DNA from: Archangium lipolyticum
GTDB lineage: Bacteria; Myxococcota; Myxococcia; Myxococcales; Myxococcaceae
Assembly: GCF_024623785.1 (NCBI RefSeq)
Contig: NZ_JANKBZ010000006.1
Coordinates: 418,356-482,355, forward strand
Direction: 5' to 3'
DNA: 64,000 nt
Below the pieces are notes generated by a model that saw only the letters and a list, made by a program, of their open reading frames with translations, was not told the DNA's origin and did not search any database. Below are positions 1 to 9,500 of the stretch, one piece after another. Each line of letters starts with the position of its first letter. Position 1 is the first letter of the stretch. A program made the position numbers and the translations under genes.

Positions 1-2
1 GC

Positions 3-209
3 CTGTGGTACGCGGCGCTGCCGCACCTGACGGCGCTGCGAGCGGCGGTGGTACAGCTCGCGGTGCCGGTGGTGGCGGCGGCGGGCGGCGTGCTGCTGCT
101 CGGTGAGGCGCTGACGCCGCGGCTGGTGGGCGCGGGCAGTGCCTTGCTGTGTGGCGTGCTCCTGGCCCTCACCGCGCGCCAGCGGAAGGCTCCCGTGCCC
201 TCACGGTGA
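3..209 (+). CDS. EamA/DMT-family transporter, C-terminal fragment (5' end outside window)
   Basis: The frame is open from the window edge and encodes about 68 residues ending in TGA at 207-209. It shows two hydrophobic helices rich in Ala, Val and Leu. Between them is the short segment LLLGEALTPR, which resembles the conserved E-containing turn before the last helix of drug/metabolite (EamA) transporters. The tail is basic (ARQRKAPVPSR), as is usual for the cytoplasmic end of these proteins. The assignment rests on this small C-terminal piece only, so the substrate cannot be inferred. It is the only rightward gene before 12.3 kb. Confidence 0.6.
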   Translation: MWYAALPHLTALRAAVVQLAVPVVAAAGGVLLLGEALTPRLVGAGSALLCGVLLALTARQRKAPVPSR

Positions 210-224
210 GAACTCTTGTCCGGC

Positions 225-503
225 TCAGCCTCGCCGGCCCGGACGACGCCTCGCCGACTGGCGCGGACCGGGCAGTCGACGGGGAAATGCCTCCAGGTGC
301 GCCGAGTGCAGCGGCCTCGCGGCCTGGGTTCCTACCTCACTCCCGTCCTCGGGCAGGGACCCGTCGGACTCCCGCCGCTGCGCTGGCGCGCTGAGCAGAC
401 GAGCGTCCGGCTCCCAGTGGAAGAGCAGGATGGCGATCAGCACCATCAGCACCACCATGCGCCGGAACGACGCGGACTCCTGGAAGAGCAGCTGCGAGTT
501 CAT
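225..503 (-). CDS. possible small single-pass membrane protein
   Basis: A 92-residue reading frame starts at ATG 503. It has a short polar N-terminus, one clear hydrophobic segment (about residues 16-30, MVVLMVLIAILLFHW) and a Pro/Arg-rich tail. The membrane segment makes a real product plausible, but the tail is compositionally like noncoding GC-rich DNA and I recognise no family. It lies downstream of dapE on the same strand, about 135 bases after its stop, with one copy of the dispersed palindromic repeat in between. Confidence 0.35.
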   Translation of the reverse strand: MNSQLLFQESASFRRMVVLMVLIAILLFHWEPDARLLSAPAQRRESDGSLPEDGSEVGTQAARPLHSAHLEAFPRRLPGPRQSARRRPGRRG

Positions 504-591
504 CTGAGTCTCTCAACACCCGGATGCCGCTCATTCTTGCACGGTGGCGCGGGCTCGGGGTGTCTCCGTGGTGGAACGAGACGGGGCGGAA

Positions 592-626
592 GACCCTCAC
601 CCCAGCCCTCTCCCAGAGGGAGAGGG
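592..626 (+). repeat. dispersed palindromic intergenic repeat, copy 1
   Basis: A 35-base unit begins GACCCTCACCCC and contains the near-palindrome CCTCTCCCAGAGGGAGAGG. Closely matching copies occur at 17112-17148 (opposite orientation), 17184-17218 and 27024-27058 (opposite orientation). All copies lie between genes. This one sits just past the 3' end of dapE and could fold into a hairpin in the transcript. Confidence 0.8.
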
Positions 627-639
627 AGCACACACGGGT

Positions 640-1716
640 TCACCGTGCTCCCTTGAGGAACGTCGCCAGCTTCTCGTACGCCACCGCCAGCGCCGGAATC
701 GGTGCGCTCTCGTTCGCCTGGTGCGCCTGCGCCGTCTCCCCTGGCCCGAAGTTCACCGCGTCCACTCCGAGCTCCGAGAAGCGCGCCACGTCCGTCCACG
801 CCTGCTTCGACGCCGCTGGCAGCCCCGTCAGCTTCATCAGCTCCTGGAACAGCGGGTTGTCCGCGCACACACGCCCGCTCGGCGCCAGGTCCGTGAACTC
901 CAGCTCCGCCGCGTCCCCCACCAGCTCCCGCACGTCCCGCTGCGCCTGCTCCACCGTCTTCCCCGGCGCGAACCGGTAGTTCAGGTTCAGCTCGAACCCC
1001 TCCGGTATCACGTTGCGCGCACGCCCTCCCGACGCCTTCGTGATGTTCATCACCTCGTAGAAGGCGAACTCCCCGTACTGCACCTCGCGCCTCGGCATCG
1101 CCAGCAGCCGCGCCAACAACGGCCCCGCCTTGTGGATGGCGTTCTCCCCCTGCCATGGCCTCGCCGAGTGCGCGCTCCGCCCCTTGAACCGCAGCGTCAC
1201 GTGCAGGCTCCCCACGCACCCCACCTGCACCACCCCGTCCGTCGGCTCCATCGCGATGCCGAACTTCACCCGCTTCAGCTCCGGCCTCGTGTCGAACAGC
1301 GGCCCCAGCCCGCTCTCCAGGTACGGACCCTCCTCCCGCTCGTAGAGCACCACCACCAGGTTCACCGGTAGTTGCTCGCGCGGCAGGTCCTCCGCCAACG
1401 CCATCATCACCGCCAGCCCGCCCTTCATGTCCGACGACCCCAGGCCGAAGACCCGCTCGCCTTCGATTCGCGGCTCCAGGTCGTTCGGGTGCGCCGGCAC
1501 CGTGTCCAGGTGCCCCACCAGCGCCACCGTGGGCCTCGGGTCCTGCAGGCTCCCCAGCACCAGCGAGTGCCCCTGACGGAACACCTCGCGCTGCGGGAAG
1601 TGCGCCCGCGCCCAGCGCTCCACGTGGTCGGCGATGAGCCGCTCCTCTCCAATGGGACTGGGGATGCGGCACAGGGCCAGGGTGGACTGCGCGAGACGCG
1701 TGGCGAGGTCGGTCAT
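640..1716 (-). CDS. dapE: succinyl-diaminopimelate desuccinylase
   Basis: This 358-residue M20-family metallopeptidase removes succinate from N-succinyl-LL-2,6-diaminopimelate in lysine and peptidoglycan-precursor synthesis. The metal-site signatures are in order: GHLDTVP (about residue 70), SSDMKGG (about 95), the catalytic EREEG and MEPTD segments, and a C-terminal His in AHQANE. A dimerisation/lid domain lies between about residues 170 and 280. The length fits the actinobacterial-like DapE branch. Start ATG 1716 is preceded by GGGAG at 7-base spacing. The partner enzyme gene dapD is also leftward at 10.6 kb, so the succinylase branch is represented twice in the window although the genes are not adjacent. 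Confidence 0.9.
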   Translation of the reverse strand: MTDLATRLAQSTLALCRIPSPIGEERLIADHVERWARAHFPQREVFRQGHSLVLGSLQDPRPTVALVGHLDTVPAHPNDLEPRIEGERVFGLGSSDMKGGLAVMMALAEDLPREQLPVNLVVVLYEREEGPYLESGLGPLFDTRPELKRVKFGIAMEPTDGVVQVGCVGSLHVTLRFKGRSAHSARPWQGENAIHKAGPLLARLLAMPRREVQYGEFAFYEVMNITKASGGRARNVIPEGFELNLNYRFAPGKTVEQAQRDVRELVGDAAELEFTDLAPSGRVCADNPLFQELMKLTGLPAASKQAWTDVARFSELGVDAVNFGPGETAQAHQANESAPIPALAVAYEKLATFLKGAR

Positions 1717-1849
1717 GGGTCTGCTCCCAGAAACTCCGGCTCCCCTCTCCCAGAGAGAACGGGGTTCCGTCCAGTCCGCCCGCTCGGTGCGAGAGGTCCG
1801 TCTTCCCAGGCCCCGAAAAACAATCGGGGAGGAGCCGCCCCCCGGCGAC

Positions 1850-2105
1850 TCCCCCCCGACGAACTTCCCCTCACTACCCCCGAAGACTCCCTACCCACAG
1901 CCCCTGCTCAACCCACCCCCACCAACCCGCCCAGAAAACTCCCAACCCTTCGGTCCCTACCCAACCCCCCCGACCGCCCCGCCCTACCCAACCCCAACCC
2001 GCCAACCCCGACCTACCCGCCCAACCCCAACCCAACCCCAACCACCCGACCCCAACCGCCCCGCCCTGCCCCGACCGCCTCAACCGTCCTGCCCGACCGA
2101 CTTCT
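1850..2105. repeat. strand-asymmetric C/A-rich intergenic tract (G-rich on the minus strand)
   Basis: The roughly 500-base gap between dapE and the methyltransferase gene contains about 250 bases of almost G-free sequence built from irregular CCCAACC, CCCCAACCC and CCGACC units. It is densest at about 1985-2060. On the minus strand, which is the coding strand of both neighbours, it reads as runs of GGGG, GGG and GTTGG that could form G-quadruplexes in DNA or RNA. I see no convincing coding frame in it: the overlapping frames give only Pro/Thr/Asn-rich translations. Confidence 0.75.
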
Positions 2106-2218
2106 CGTGGAAGCCATGGAGCATCCAACGTGCCAACAGGCTCCGGGGGTCAAACGCTTGTAATTTCGAGACTTTGGCGAACCCCTGGGGGTGGCACCCG
2201 TACAGAAATCGGTAAGAC

Positions 2219-3313
2219 TTACGGCCGCGAGGGACCGAGTCCGTAGAGAGTGGTGACCTCGCGGGAGCGCGCCGCGTGGAGGGGGTCGGACCGGTCCTTC
2301 GCCTTCGAGTGGCGCGCCGGCGTCGACCGCTTCCACTTCACGACGAGCCCGTTGCGCGCGAGCTGCTCGTCGAGCCACCCGGCGGAGCGCAGCCCGAGCA
2401 GCACCGCCAGGTCGGAGAGCAGCAGCAGTCCCTCCCCGCCCGGGTTGAGGTGCCCGGTCAGTCCTTCCAGGAAACCACGAAGGAAGCGGTCATCCTCGTC
2501 GAACACCGCGCGGTCCACCCGGTTCTTCGGCGGCTCGGGGATCCACGGGGGATTGCTCACCACGAGGTCGGCCTTGCCGGGCGGGAAGAGGTCGCCCTCC
2601 ATGACCTCGAAGCGCTTGGAGAGACCGAGCCGCTCGGCGTTCTCCCGGGCACAGGCCACGGCGCGCGAGTCACAGTCGGTCGCGACGACGGAGGCCGCTC
2701 CGCGCTGCAGGAGCAGGAACGAGAGCACGCCGGTCCCCGTGCCCACGTCGAACACCTTCTTTCCCTTCACCTCGGTGACGGAGAGGAGCAGCTCGACGTA
2801 GTCGGTGCGCGTGGGCAGGTAGACGCCGTAGTGCGGGTGGATCTTCCCCTCGAGGCCGGGCACCGCAAGGCCCTTGCGGCGCCACTCCGCCGCGCCGAGC
2901 ATGCCGAGCAGCGTCTTCAAGGAGACCACCGTGGTGTCGGCCTCGGGCTCGCCCCACACCCAGCGGCAGGCCTCGGCGACGTCGGGAGCGCGCTTGAGCT
3001 CGAGCCGGTAGGAGCGGTCCAGGGCCACCACGATGCGCGAGAGCGTCTCGTGCTCGAGCTGACGCGCGCGGCGCTCCGCCCGGAAGGCCTCCAGGGGCGA
3101 GCGCGCCGAGGGGGGCTCGGGGAGGCGGCGCCCCATGGCCCCGAGGAGCTGCTTCGCGTTGTGGAAATCGCCGGTGTACAGCAGGTGCTCGCCGCGCCGG
3201 ACCCGCCGCAGCGCCGCGTCCGCCGTGAGGCGGTCATCGACAGGAGAGAGTTTCGACGGAGCGGGCTCGTCGCTCTCCGAACGCCAGTTGAATGAGCTCA
3301 CGGCGGGCACCAT
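2219..3313 (-). CDS. class I SAM-dependent methyltransferase, PrmC/HemK-like
   Basis: This 364-residue protein has the Rossmann SAM-binding motif VFDVGTGTG at about 190, an acidic motif II (ATDCDS), and the NPPW signature in DLVVSNPPW at about 255. The (N/D)PP(Y/F/W) signature is typical of methyltransferases acting on a planar nitrogen, such as the release-factor glutamine methyltransferase. The N-terminal 170 residues are not recognisable beyond a helical region, so the protein may be a relative with another substrate. AAGGAGG lies just upstream. ATG 3313 is slightly too close to it, and GTG at 3310 would be equally good. The gene follows the histidine kinase by 16 bases on the same strand. 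Confidence 0.75.
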   Translation of the reverse strand: MVPAVSSFNWRSESDEPAPSKLSPVDDRLTADAALRRVRRGEHLLYTGDFHNAKQLLGAMGRRLPEPPSARSPLEAFRAERRARQLEHETLSRIVVALDRSYRLELKRAPDVAEACRWVWGEPEADTTVVSLKTLLGMLGAAEWRRKGLAVPGLEGKIHPHYGVYLPTRTDYVELLLSVTEVKGKKVFDVGTGTGVLSFLLLQRGAASVVATDCDSRAVACARENAERLGLSKRFEVMEGDLFPPGKADLVVSNPPWIPEPPKNRVDRAVFDEDDRFLRGFLEGLTGHLNPGGEGLLLLSDLAVLLGLRSAGWLDEQLARNGLVVKWKRSTPARHSKAKDRSDPLHAARSREVTTLYGLGPSRP

Positions 3314-3329
3314 ACCCTCCTTCCTCCCC

Positions 3330-6300
3330 TCATCCCTGAAGGAGGAGCTCCCGCTCGGAACCGGACGAGGAAAGGTGCGCCTCGGCCGAAGCCTCCGCCA
3401 GGGGGACGCTGAAGGAGAACGTCGAGCCCTTCCCCGGAGAGCTCGTCAGCCAGATGTGTCCCCCATGTGCCTCGATGATCTGCCGGCTCAGGTACAGCCC
3501 GAGCCCCGCCACCCCCGTGTAGCCCGGCGCCCCGGGTGGCAGCGGCTCGTAGAGGGGCTCGAAGACATGGGGCTGGCGCTCCGGCGGAATGCCCGGGCCC
3601 TGGTCGTGCACGGAGACCACGGCCTCGCCTCCCTGACTCCGGGCCTCGAGCTCGATGGCCGCACCGGACTGCGAGTACCGCGTGGCGTTCTCCAGCAGGT
3701 GGGACAGCACCTCGCCCAGCAGATAGCCGTCGCCATCGACGATGAGCGGGCCCGGGGCCTCGACATGAATCGGGCTCTCCGTGGTGCCCTCGGCCTTCTC
3801 CACCCGCTCTTGAATCAGGGCGAGGAGATCGAACGGCTGGCGCTTCAGCTTCGGCACACCGGGAGCCATCTTCACGGCCGCGAACAGGTGCTCCACCAGC
3901 CGGGTGATCCGCCGGGTGTTGCGTGCGATGGCGGTGAGCCCCTTCTGCTGGCGTGGAGTGGGTGCCTCCTTCTCCAGCAACACCTCCGCCCAGGTCTGGA
4001 TGGCGGTGACGGGGGTCTTCAGCTCGTGGGCCGCGGCCGCCATGAACTCCTCGCGCAGCCGCAGCGCCTCGCGCACCTGCTGGAACAGGCAGGCCTTGTC
4101 GATGGCCACGGCGAACAACTGGCCCAGCGTGGAGTGGAACTCCAGCTCGCGTGAGGAGAAGGCGCGGGGGGCGTAGGTGCCATAGGTCATCACCCCCACC
4201 AGGCGCCCGCGCGAGCGCAGCGGAAACGCCGCCACTCCGCGCACTCCCTCTTCCGCCCAGATGCACGAGGCGCCCTGCCGCCCTTCCGCCTGGATGTCCT
4301 CGACGACCTGGACGAGCTCCGTCCGGGCCGCTTGCGCCGTGAGCACGGGGGCATCGAAGGAGAGGTGCCCCAGGCTCTCATCCTTGGGAAGCTGGTGCGC
4401 GGCGAGCAGGGTGAGCTCCCGGCGCTCCGGCTCGGCCAGCCAGAGCCCGACGATATCGGCGCGCAGGCTGTGAAGGCTCTGCTCGATGACCACTTGGGCG
4501 ATGCGCTCGAGCTCCACCTCGCTCACCAGCGCCTGGCCTACCCGGGCCAGCGCCAGCTCCTGGTCGAGCAGCCGCGCCAGCTCGTCCTCCACCCGCTTGT
4601 GCTCGGTGATGTCCTGCACCGTCCCCACGATGCGCACCGGGTGGCCGTGCTCCTCCTGGAGCACCTCCACCTCCTGGTGGACGATGCGCTCCGTGCCGTC
4701 CCGGCGGAGGATGCGATGGTCCAGGCGGAAGGGCTCCAGCTTCTCCCGGGCCGCCTCCATCGCCTTCTCGATTCCCTGCCGCTCCTCGGGCGGGACGAGG
4801 GAGAGGAGCGTCTCGTAGGAGAGCGCGCGGGACTGGGGAGACAGGCCCAGGATGCGGCGGACCTCCTCCGAGACACGGAACTGATTGCTCGCCAGGTCCC
4901 AATCCCAGTTGCCCAGGTGCGCGATGCGCTGCGCCTGGGCGAGGCTCTCCTCGCTCCTGCGCAGGGCCTCCTCCTCCTGCCGGCGCCGGGTGATGTCCCG
5001 GAGGACGATCTCCCCGAGGATGATCTGCCCGGACGCATCCCGGACGGGGGCGCCGTTGACGCTGAGCAGGAGCTCCCTCCCATCCAGGCTGCGCAGGAGC
5101 ATCTCCACGTCGGTGAAGGTCTCGCCCTTCAACGCACGGGCGAGCGGTGTCTCATTCTGCGCCAGCGGGCGTCCATCCGGGTGCCGGAGGTCGTAGAGCA
5201 GGAGGCTCTCGGACAAGGGCATGTCGGTGAACGCGGCCAGGCCCTTCAGCCCCACCAGACGCGCGCCCGCGGGATTGGTGCCGATCAGCCGCCCCTCCGG
5301 GCTGGCGAGGAAGATGGCATCCGGCACGCTGTTGATGATGGCCGCGAGCTCCAGGGCCTGATGCTCGGCCTCCTTGTGCAGGGCGTTCACCTCCGCCTCG
5401 CGCCGCGCGACCTCGGCCGCCATGGTGTTGAAGGCCTTGCCCAGCTCCTCCATCTCATCTCCCGTATGGATGTTCACACGGGCCTCCCGATCGCCCCGTC
5501 CCAGCGCCAGGGCGGCCGCCCGGAGTTGCCGCACCGGGCGGGCATAGAAGCGGGTCAGCCCCAGGGCCAGCAGGAGGCTCAGCACGAGGATGCCCCCGAA
5601 GACGCCGAGCTTCAGGCGCATCTGCGCGTAGATGGGGGCCAGGGCCAGGTCGCGCTCGACCGACACCCCCACGGCCCAGGGATACCGGGGGACCGGGGTG
5701 AAGGCCCCCAGGTGCTCGTCTCCCAGGAAGGGGCTCTGGAACCGGGCCAGCCGGCTCGGGAGACCTCTCAGCGCCTCCTGGACGGCGGCGAAGTCCAGGT
5801 AGGAACCACTCTGCCGGTAGGGGAGGTAGGCGGCGCCGGTGTGGAAGGCCAGCCTGCCACCGGGGTCGACCAGGAGGAGGACCTGCCGCTGCTGGAAGCG
5901 GGCATTCAGGAAGCGCTCCGCGAGCTGCTCCGCCCTGAGCCGGATGGTGACGACCCCGATGGGCCGTTCTCTGGCGTCACGGATGGGAATGCTGGCGATC
6001 AACCCCGCGCGCCGGGTGTGCTCCAACTCCTGCACGTCGGAGATGAGGGGGGAATTGCTCGCCATCACCTGTTGGAAGTACGTGCGGTCGTGGATGTCGG
6101 GTCCGGGTTCGGCGAAGCCGGCCGGGCCTCCCCAACCCCGCTGGATGCCCCGCGCGTCGTAGACCCCGATGGACTCGTAGAGGGGGCTGCGCCCGACCAG
6201 CTTCCTCAAGTGCGAGTCCAGCGCGCCGGGGTCCAGGGACCGTATCAGGGGATCCTGCGCCACGGCCCAGCCGAGCCCGATGGCGCCATCGAAGACCTCG

Positions 6301-6485
6301 GTGACCTGCACGGCGACGGACTGGGCCGTCATCGCCTGGGCGTCCAGGATGAACGCCTGGGTCCTTCGCAGGTCGGAGAGGAAGCCGGCGATCAGCAGCC
6401 CCAGGACCGGGAGGAGGACCAGGACGAACGCCACGAGCAACTTGCCGTGGAAGAACAGACGGAACCTGGTCGCTCGGGGATTCAT
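3330..6485 (-). CDS. membrane-bound sensor histidine kinase (Cache-HAMP-PAS-PAS-GAF-HisKA-HATPase)
   Basis: 1051 residues. An N-terminal helix (about 15-36) and a second helix (about 283-305) bracket a periplasmic Cache-type sensor region. A HAMP segment, two PAS/PAC domains (about 375-490 and 515-635) and a GAF domain (about 650-790) follow. The H-box AAAHELKTPVTAIQ marks HisKA at about 805, and the ATPase has N- and G-box motifs (LENATRYS, DQGPGIP, GLGLYLSRQ). It should autophosphorylate on that His in response to an extracellular signal. No receiver domain or adjacent response regulator is present, so it is an orphan kinase. GAGGTGAA precedes ATG 6485. It lies 79 bases after the Ser/Thr kinase gene and 16 bases before the methyltransferase, so co-transcription is likely. 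Confidence 0.92.
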   Translation of the reverse strand: MNPRATRFRLFFHGKLLVAFVLVLLPVLGLLIAGFLSDLRRTQAFILDAQAMTAQSVAVQVTEVFDGAIGLGWAVAQDPLIRSLDPGALDSHLRKLVGRSPLYESIGVYDARGIQRGWGGPAGFAEPGPDIHDRTYFQQVMASNSPLISDVQELEHTRRAGLIASIPIRDARERPIGVVTIRLRAEQLAERFLNARFQQRQVLLLVDPGGRLAFHTGAAYLPYRQSGSYLDFAAVQEALRGLPSRLARFQSPFLGDEHLGAFTPVPRYPWAVGVSVERDLALAPIYAQMRLKLGVFGGILVLSLLLALGLTRFYARPVRQLRAAALALGRGDREARVNIHTGDEMEELGKAFNTMAAEVARREAEVNALHKEAEHQALELAAIINSVPDAIFLASPEGRLIGTNPAGARLVGLKGLAAFTDMPLSESLLLYDLRHPDGRPLAQNETPLARALKGETFTDVEMLLRSLDGRELLLSVNGAPVRDASGQIILGEIVLRDITRRRQEEEALRRSEESLAQAQRIAHLGNWDWDLASNQFRVSEEVRRILGLSPQSRALSYETLLSLVPPEERQGIEKAMEAAREKLEPFRLDHRILRRDGTERIVHQEVEVLQEEHGHPVRIVGTVQDITEHKRVEDELARLLDQELALARVGQALVSEVELERIAQVVIEQSLHSLRADIVGLWLAEPERRELTLLAAHQLPKDESLGHLSFDAPVLTAQAARTELVQVVEDIQAEGRQGASCIWAEEGVRGVAAFPLRSRGRLVGVMTYGTYAPRAFSSRELEFHSTLGQLFAVAIDKACLFQQVREALRLREEFMAAAAHELKTPVTAIQTWAEVLLEKEAPTPRQQKGLTAIARNTRRITRLVEHLFAAVKMAPGVPKLKRQPFDLLALIQERVEKAEGTTESPIHVEAPGPLIVDGDGYLLGEVLSHLLENATRYSQSGAAIELEARSQGGEAVVSVHDQGPGIPPERQPHVFEPLYEPLPPGAPGYTGVAGLGLYLSRQIIEAHGGHIWLTSSPGKGSTFSFSVPLAEASAEAHLSSSGSERELLLQG

Positions 6486-6564
6486 ACGCGGTCTTCACCT
6501 CATGGAGCACGCCCCCTCGAAAGAGGGAGCCGTGAAGCAACTTTCGTGATGAGCGGAGCGCACC

Positions 6565-9500
6565 TCAAGGCTCGCGCCGCTGCCTCGCGAGACGCTCGAG
6601 GGTGAGGGCCCCCTGCTCACGGGCCACCGCGAGCGCCGACCGGAAGCTGGCCTCGGCCTCCTGCTCACGGCCGAGCCTGCGCAGGCTCTCGCCCCGCAGC
6701 CGGTACAGTGCCGAGACGTAGAAGCGCTCCTCGTCAGGCTCGGCCATCACCTGGTCCAGCACCTCCAGCGCCTGCTGGGGTTGCCGCCGCAACAGGTGGA
6801 TCTCCGCCAGCATGCCGAAGTAGTAGCCCTGGCTGGCCCGGATACCGGAGGCGCGCAGCTGATCGATCCCCTGGCGCATGAGCGCCAGTCCCTGCGGGGC
6901 CCATCCCAGCCCGGCCAGGGCCCAGCTGCGCAGGAGCGCCGCTCCGCCCCGCCACACGCGGAAGCCGTGCTCGCCCGAGAGCGCCAGGCACCGCTCCGCC
7001 AGCTCCAGGGTACTGGCGACATCCCCCCGGAACTGGGAGCCCATGGCCACGGAGTAGAGGGCGAAGGCGGAGGTGTGCAGGTGACCGATCCGTCCAGCCA
7101 GCGCCAGCGCCTCCTGGGCCCAGGAGCGAGCCAGCTCCTGCTCGCCCACCCAGGAGTAGATGACCGAGCCGGAGGCCAGCGCCGCCACCCGCGGATCCAC
7201 CCAGTGCCGGAGTGCCAGCACCCGGTGCTCCTCCAAGGTGAAGCTCGAGCACTCCTGCGCGAGCTCCGCATGCTTCCGCGCGATGCGGCCCTCCCCACGG
7301 GCGAAGGCCACCATGCACACCATCCAATGCCCCAGGGCGAGCAGCTCCCGGAGGTGCTGGCGTTGGCCCAGGGCCACCAGCCGCTCCGCCAGCTCCCGCG
7401 CCAGGGGCAGCTCACCGCGCACCATGCGGAAGGAGAAGACCCACCAGTAGGACAGCTCCAGCCGGGGCAGCTCCTCACCCACCGCATCGAGCAGCACCCG
7501 CACGCGCGCGAAGGTCTCCTCCGCCTCGGGGGAGCGGTAGCCCCGCGCCTGCACCAGGGGAATGCCCAGCGCGACCAGGAGCCGCAGCTCCTCGCCCTGA
7601 CGCTGGCCCGCGTCCGGCAGGGCCCGCAGCAGCTCCAGCGCCCGTGTGAGGTGTTCGATCGCCTCCTGGTTGGCCGAGCGCTGGCTGGCGAGCGCTCCGG
7701 CGCGAGCCCACCAATCGATGGCCGGCGCCGGTTGGTCGGCCTCCGTATAATGATGCGCCAGCAGCTCCGGATGCGACTCCGCCACCTCGGGGAAGGACTC
7801 CTCCAGCACCTCGGCGATGCGCTGGTGGTACTCGCGCCGGGTGCCACGCAGCAGCGACTGGCAGGCCGCGTCCTGGATGAGGGCGTGCCGGAAGCGGTAC
7901 TCCGTCGGCCCCACGTCCGGCCCCTCCTGCTCCAGGATGCCCGCGGCGACCAGTCCCTCCAGATCCCTGCGCCTCGCGGCCTCGGACTGCTCGGTGAGGG
8001 CGGCCACCAGGGCACTCGAGAAGCTCCGTCCCATCACGGAGCAGAGCTGCGCCAGCGTCTTCTGCCGTGGAGGCAGCGCATCCAGGCGGGCGAGGAGCAG
8101 CTCGTGCAGGCTCAGGGGAATGGTGGCGGACGGATCTCCAGCGGCCTGCCGCTCCAACATCATGCGCGTCAGCTCCTCGGCGAAGAGCGGAACGCCCTCC
8201 GTCCTCTTCACGAGCTGCCGCACCACGTCCGAGGCCAGGGACCGGTCCCGGACCATCTCCCGCACCAGCGCCTGGGTGTGCGCCTCGGACAGCCGCTCCA
8301 GCGAGAGGACGTGGAGGCCGGGCCACCGGGGGGTGGTGTCGCGCGACTCGGGGCGGGAGCTGAGCAGCAGCAACACCCGGGACTGCGTCACCGGCTCGTG
8401 CAGCGAGGCCAGGAGCTCCAGGGTGGAGGGGTCCGCCCAGTGCAGATCCTCCACCACGGCCAGCACCGGGCGCTCGCGGGCCAGGCCCCGCAGCAGGAGG
8501 CCCAGGGCCTCGAAGACCAGGGATTTCCGCCGCTCCGGCGTGAGCTGGATGGAGGGCAGCGTCTCCACCGGAGGAAGGGACAGGAGCGAGACGAGCGCCT
8601 GCAGGTTCTCGACGGGGACGCCGAGCGCGAGCAGCCGCTGCGCCACACCTCGAAGCGAGAGGGGCGAGGAGCCATCCGTCCGGGCGTCCTCGAGCAGGCG
8701 CTGGAGCAGCTCGATGATGGGGTACAGCGCGCTGCTGGAGAACGAGGCGCCACACTGGGCACTCAGGCGGCGGTCCGCATCGGGAGCCACCCGGACGCGC
8801 ACCTCGTGGATGAGGCGGGACTTGCCCAGACCGGCCTCCCCGCGGAGCAGGAGCGCGGCCCCCCATCCCCGCCGGACCCGCTCCCACAGGCCGAGCACCT
8901 CTCGCAGCTCCCGCTCCCGCCCGACCAGCGGGGTCAGCCCGAAGGTCTCGCGCGTCCGCTCGAAGCGGGAGCCCGCCATGCGCTCGCTCAGCGCCTGGAA
9001 CACCCGCACCGGGTGGTGGCCCGGCGGCGCCGTGGGGACGCGGGTCCCGAGCGGCTCCAGCTCGAAGGTGGTGCGCACCAGGACCCGGGTGGTCTCGCTG
9101 AGGAGCACCGTGCCGGGTTGGGCCTGCCGGGCCAGCCAGGCGGTCACGTCGGGGGCTTCTCCCGACAGGACGGGCACGCCCGCGCTCTCGTGCAGGGCCA
9201 CCGTGTCCGTGTGGACGCCGGCCGCCACGGAGAGCCCTCGTGTGAACGGGCGTGGCAGCTTGCGCTGGAGCACCCGGGGGAGCTCGCGGGTCAGGAGCAT
9301 GGCCGCATGCACGGCATGCTTGGAGTCCTCCTCCTGGACGTGGGGGTAGCCGAAGCAGGCCAGCACCTGGGAGCCCATGGCGGGAGTGACCGAGCCACCG
9401 TGCTGGCGGAGCAGCTCCGCGCAGCTCTCGTGGAAGGCGGTCTCCAGCTCACCGAGGTCCTCGGGGTCGAGCGTCGCCGGAAGGCTGGTCAACACACAGC

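Noticed and set aside
1372..2163. Pro/Thr/Asn-rich frames in the C/A-rich tract
   Set aside because: They change with frame without keeping protein-like features and start inside the antisense of dapE.
4332..6605. A 757-codon rightward frame opposite the histidine kinase gene, and similar long antisense frames at 6781-10263 and 2276-3295
   Set aside because: Antisense shadows of real genes at high GC; composition is His/Gln/Arg/Pro-rich and lacks domains.
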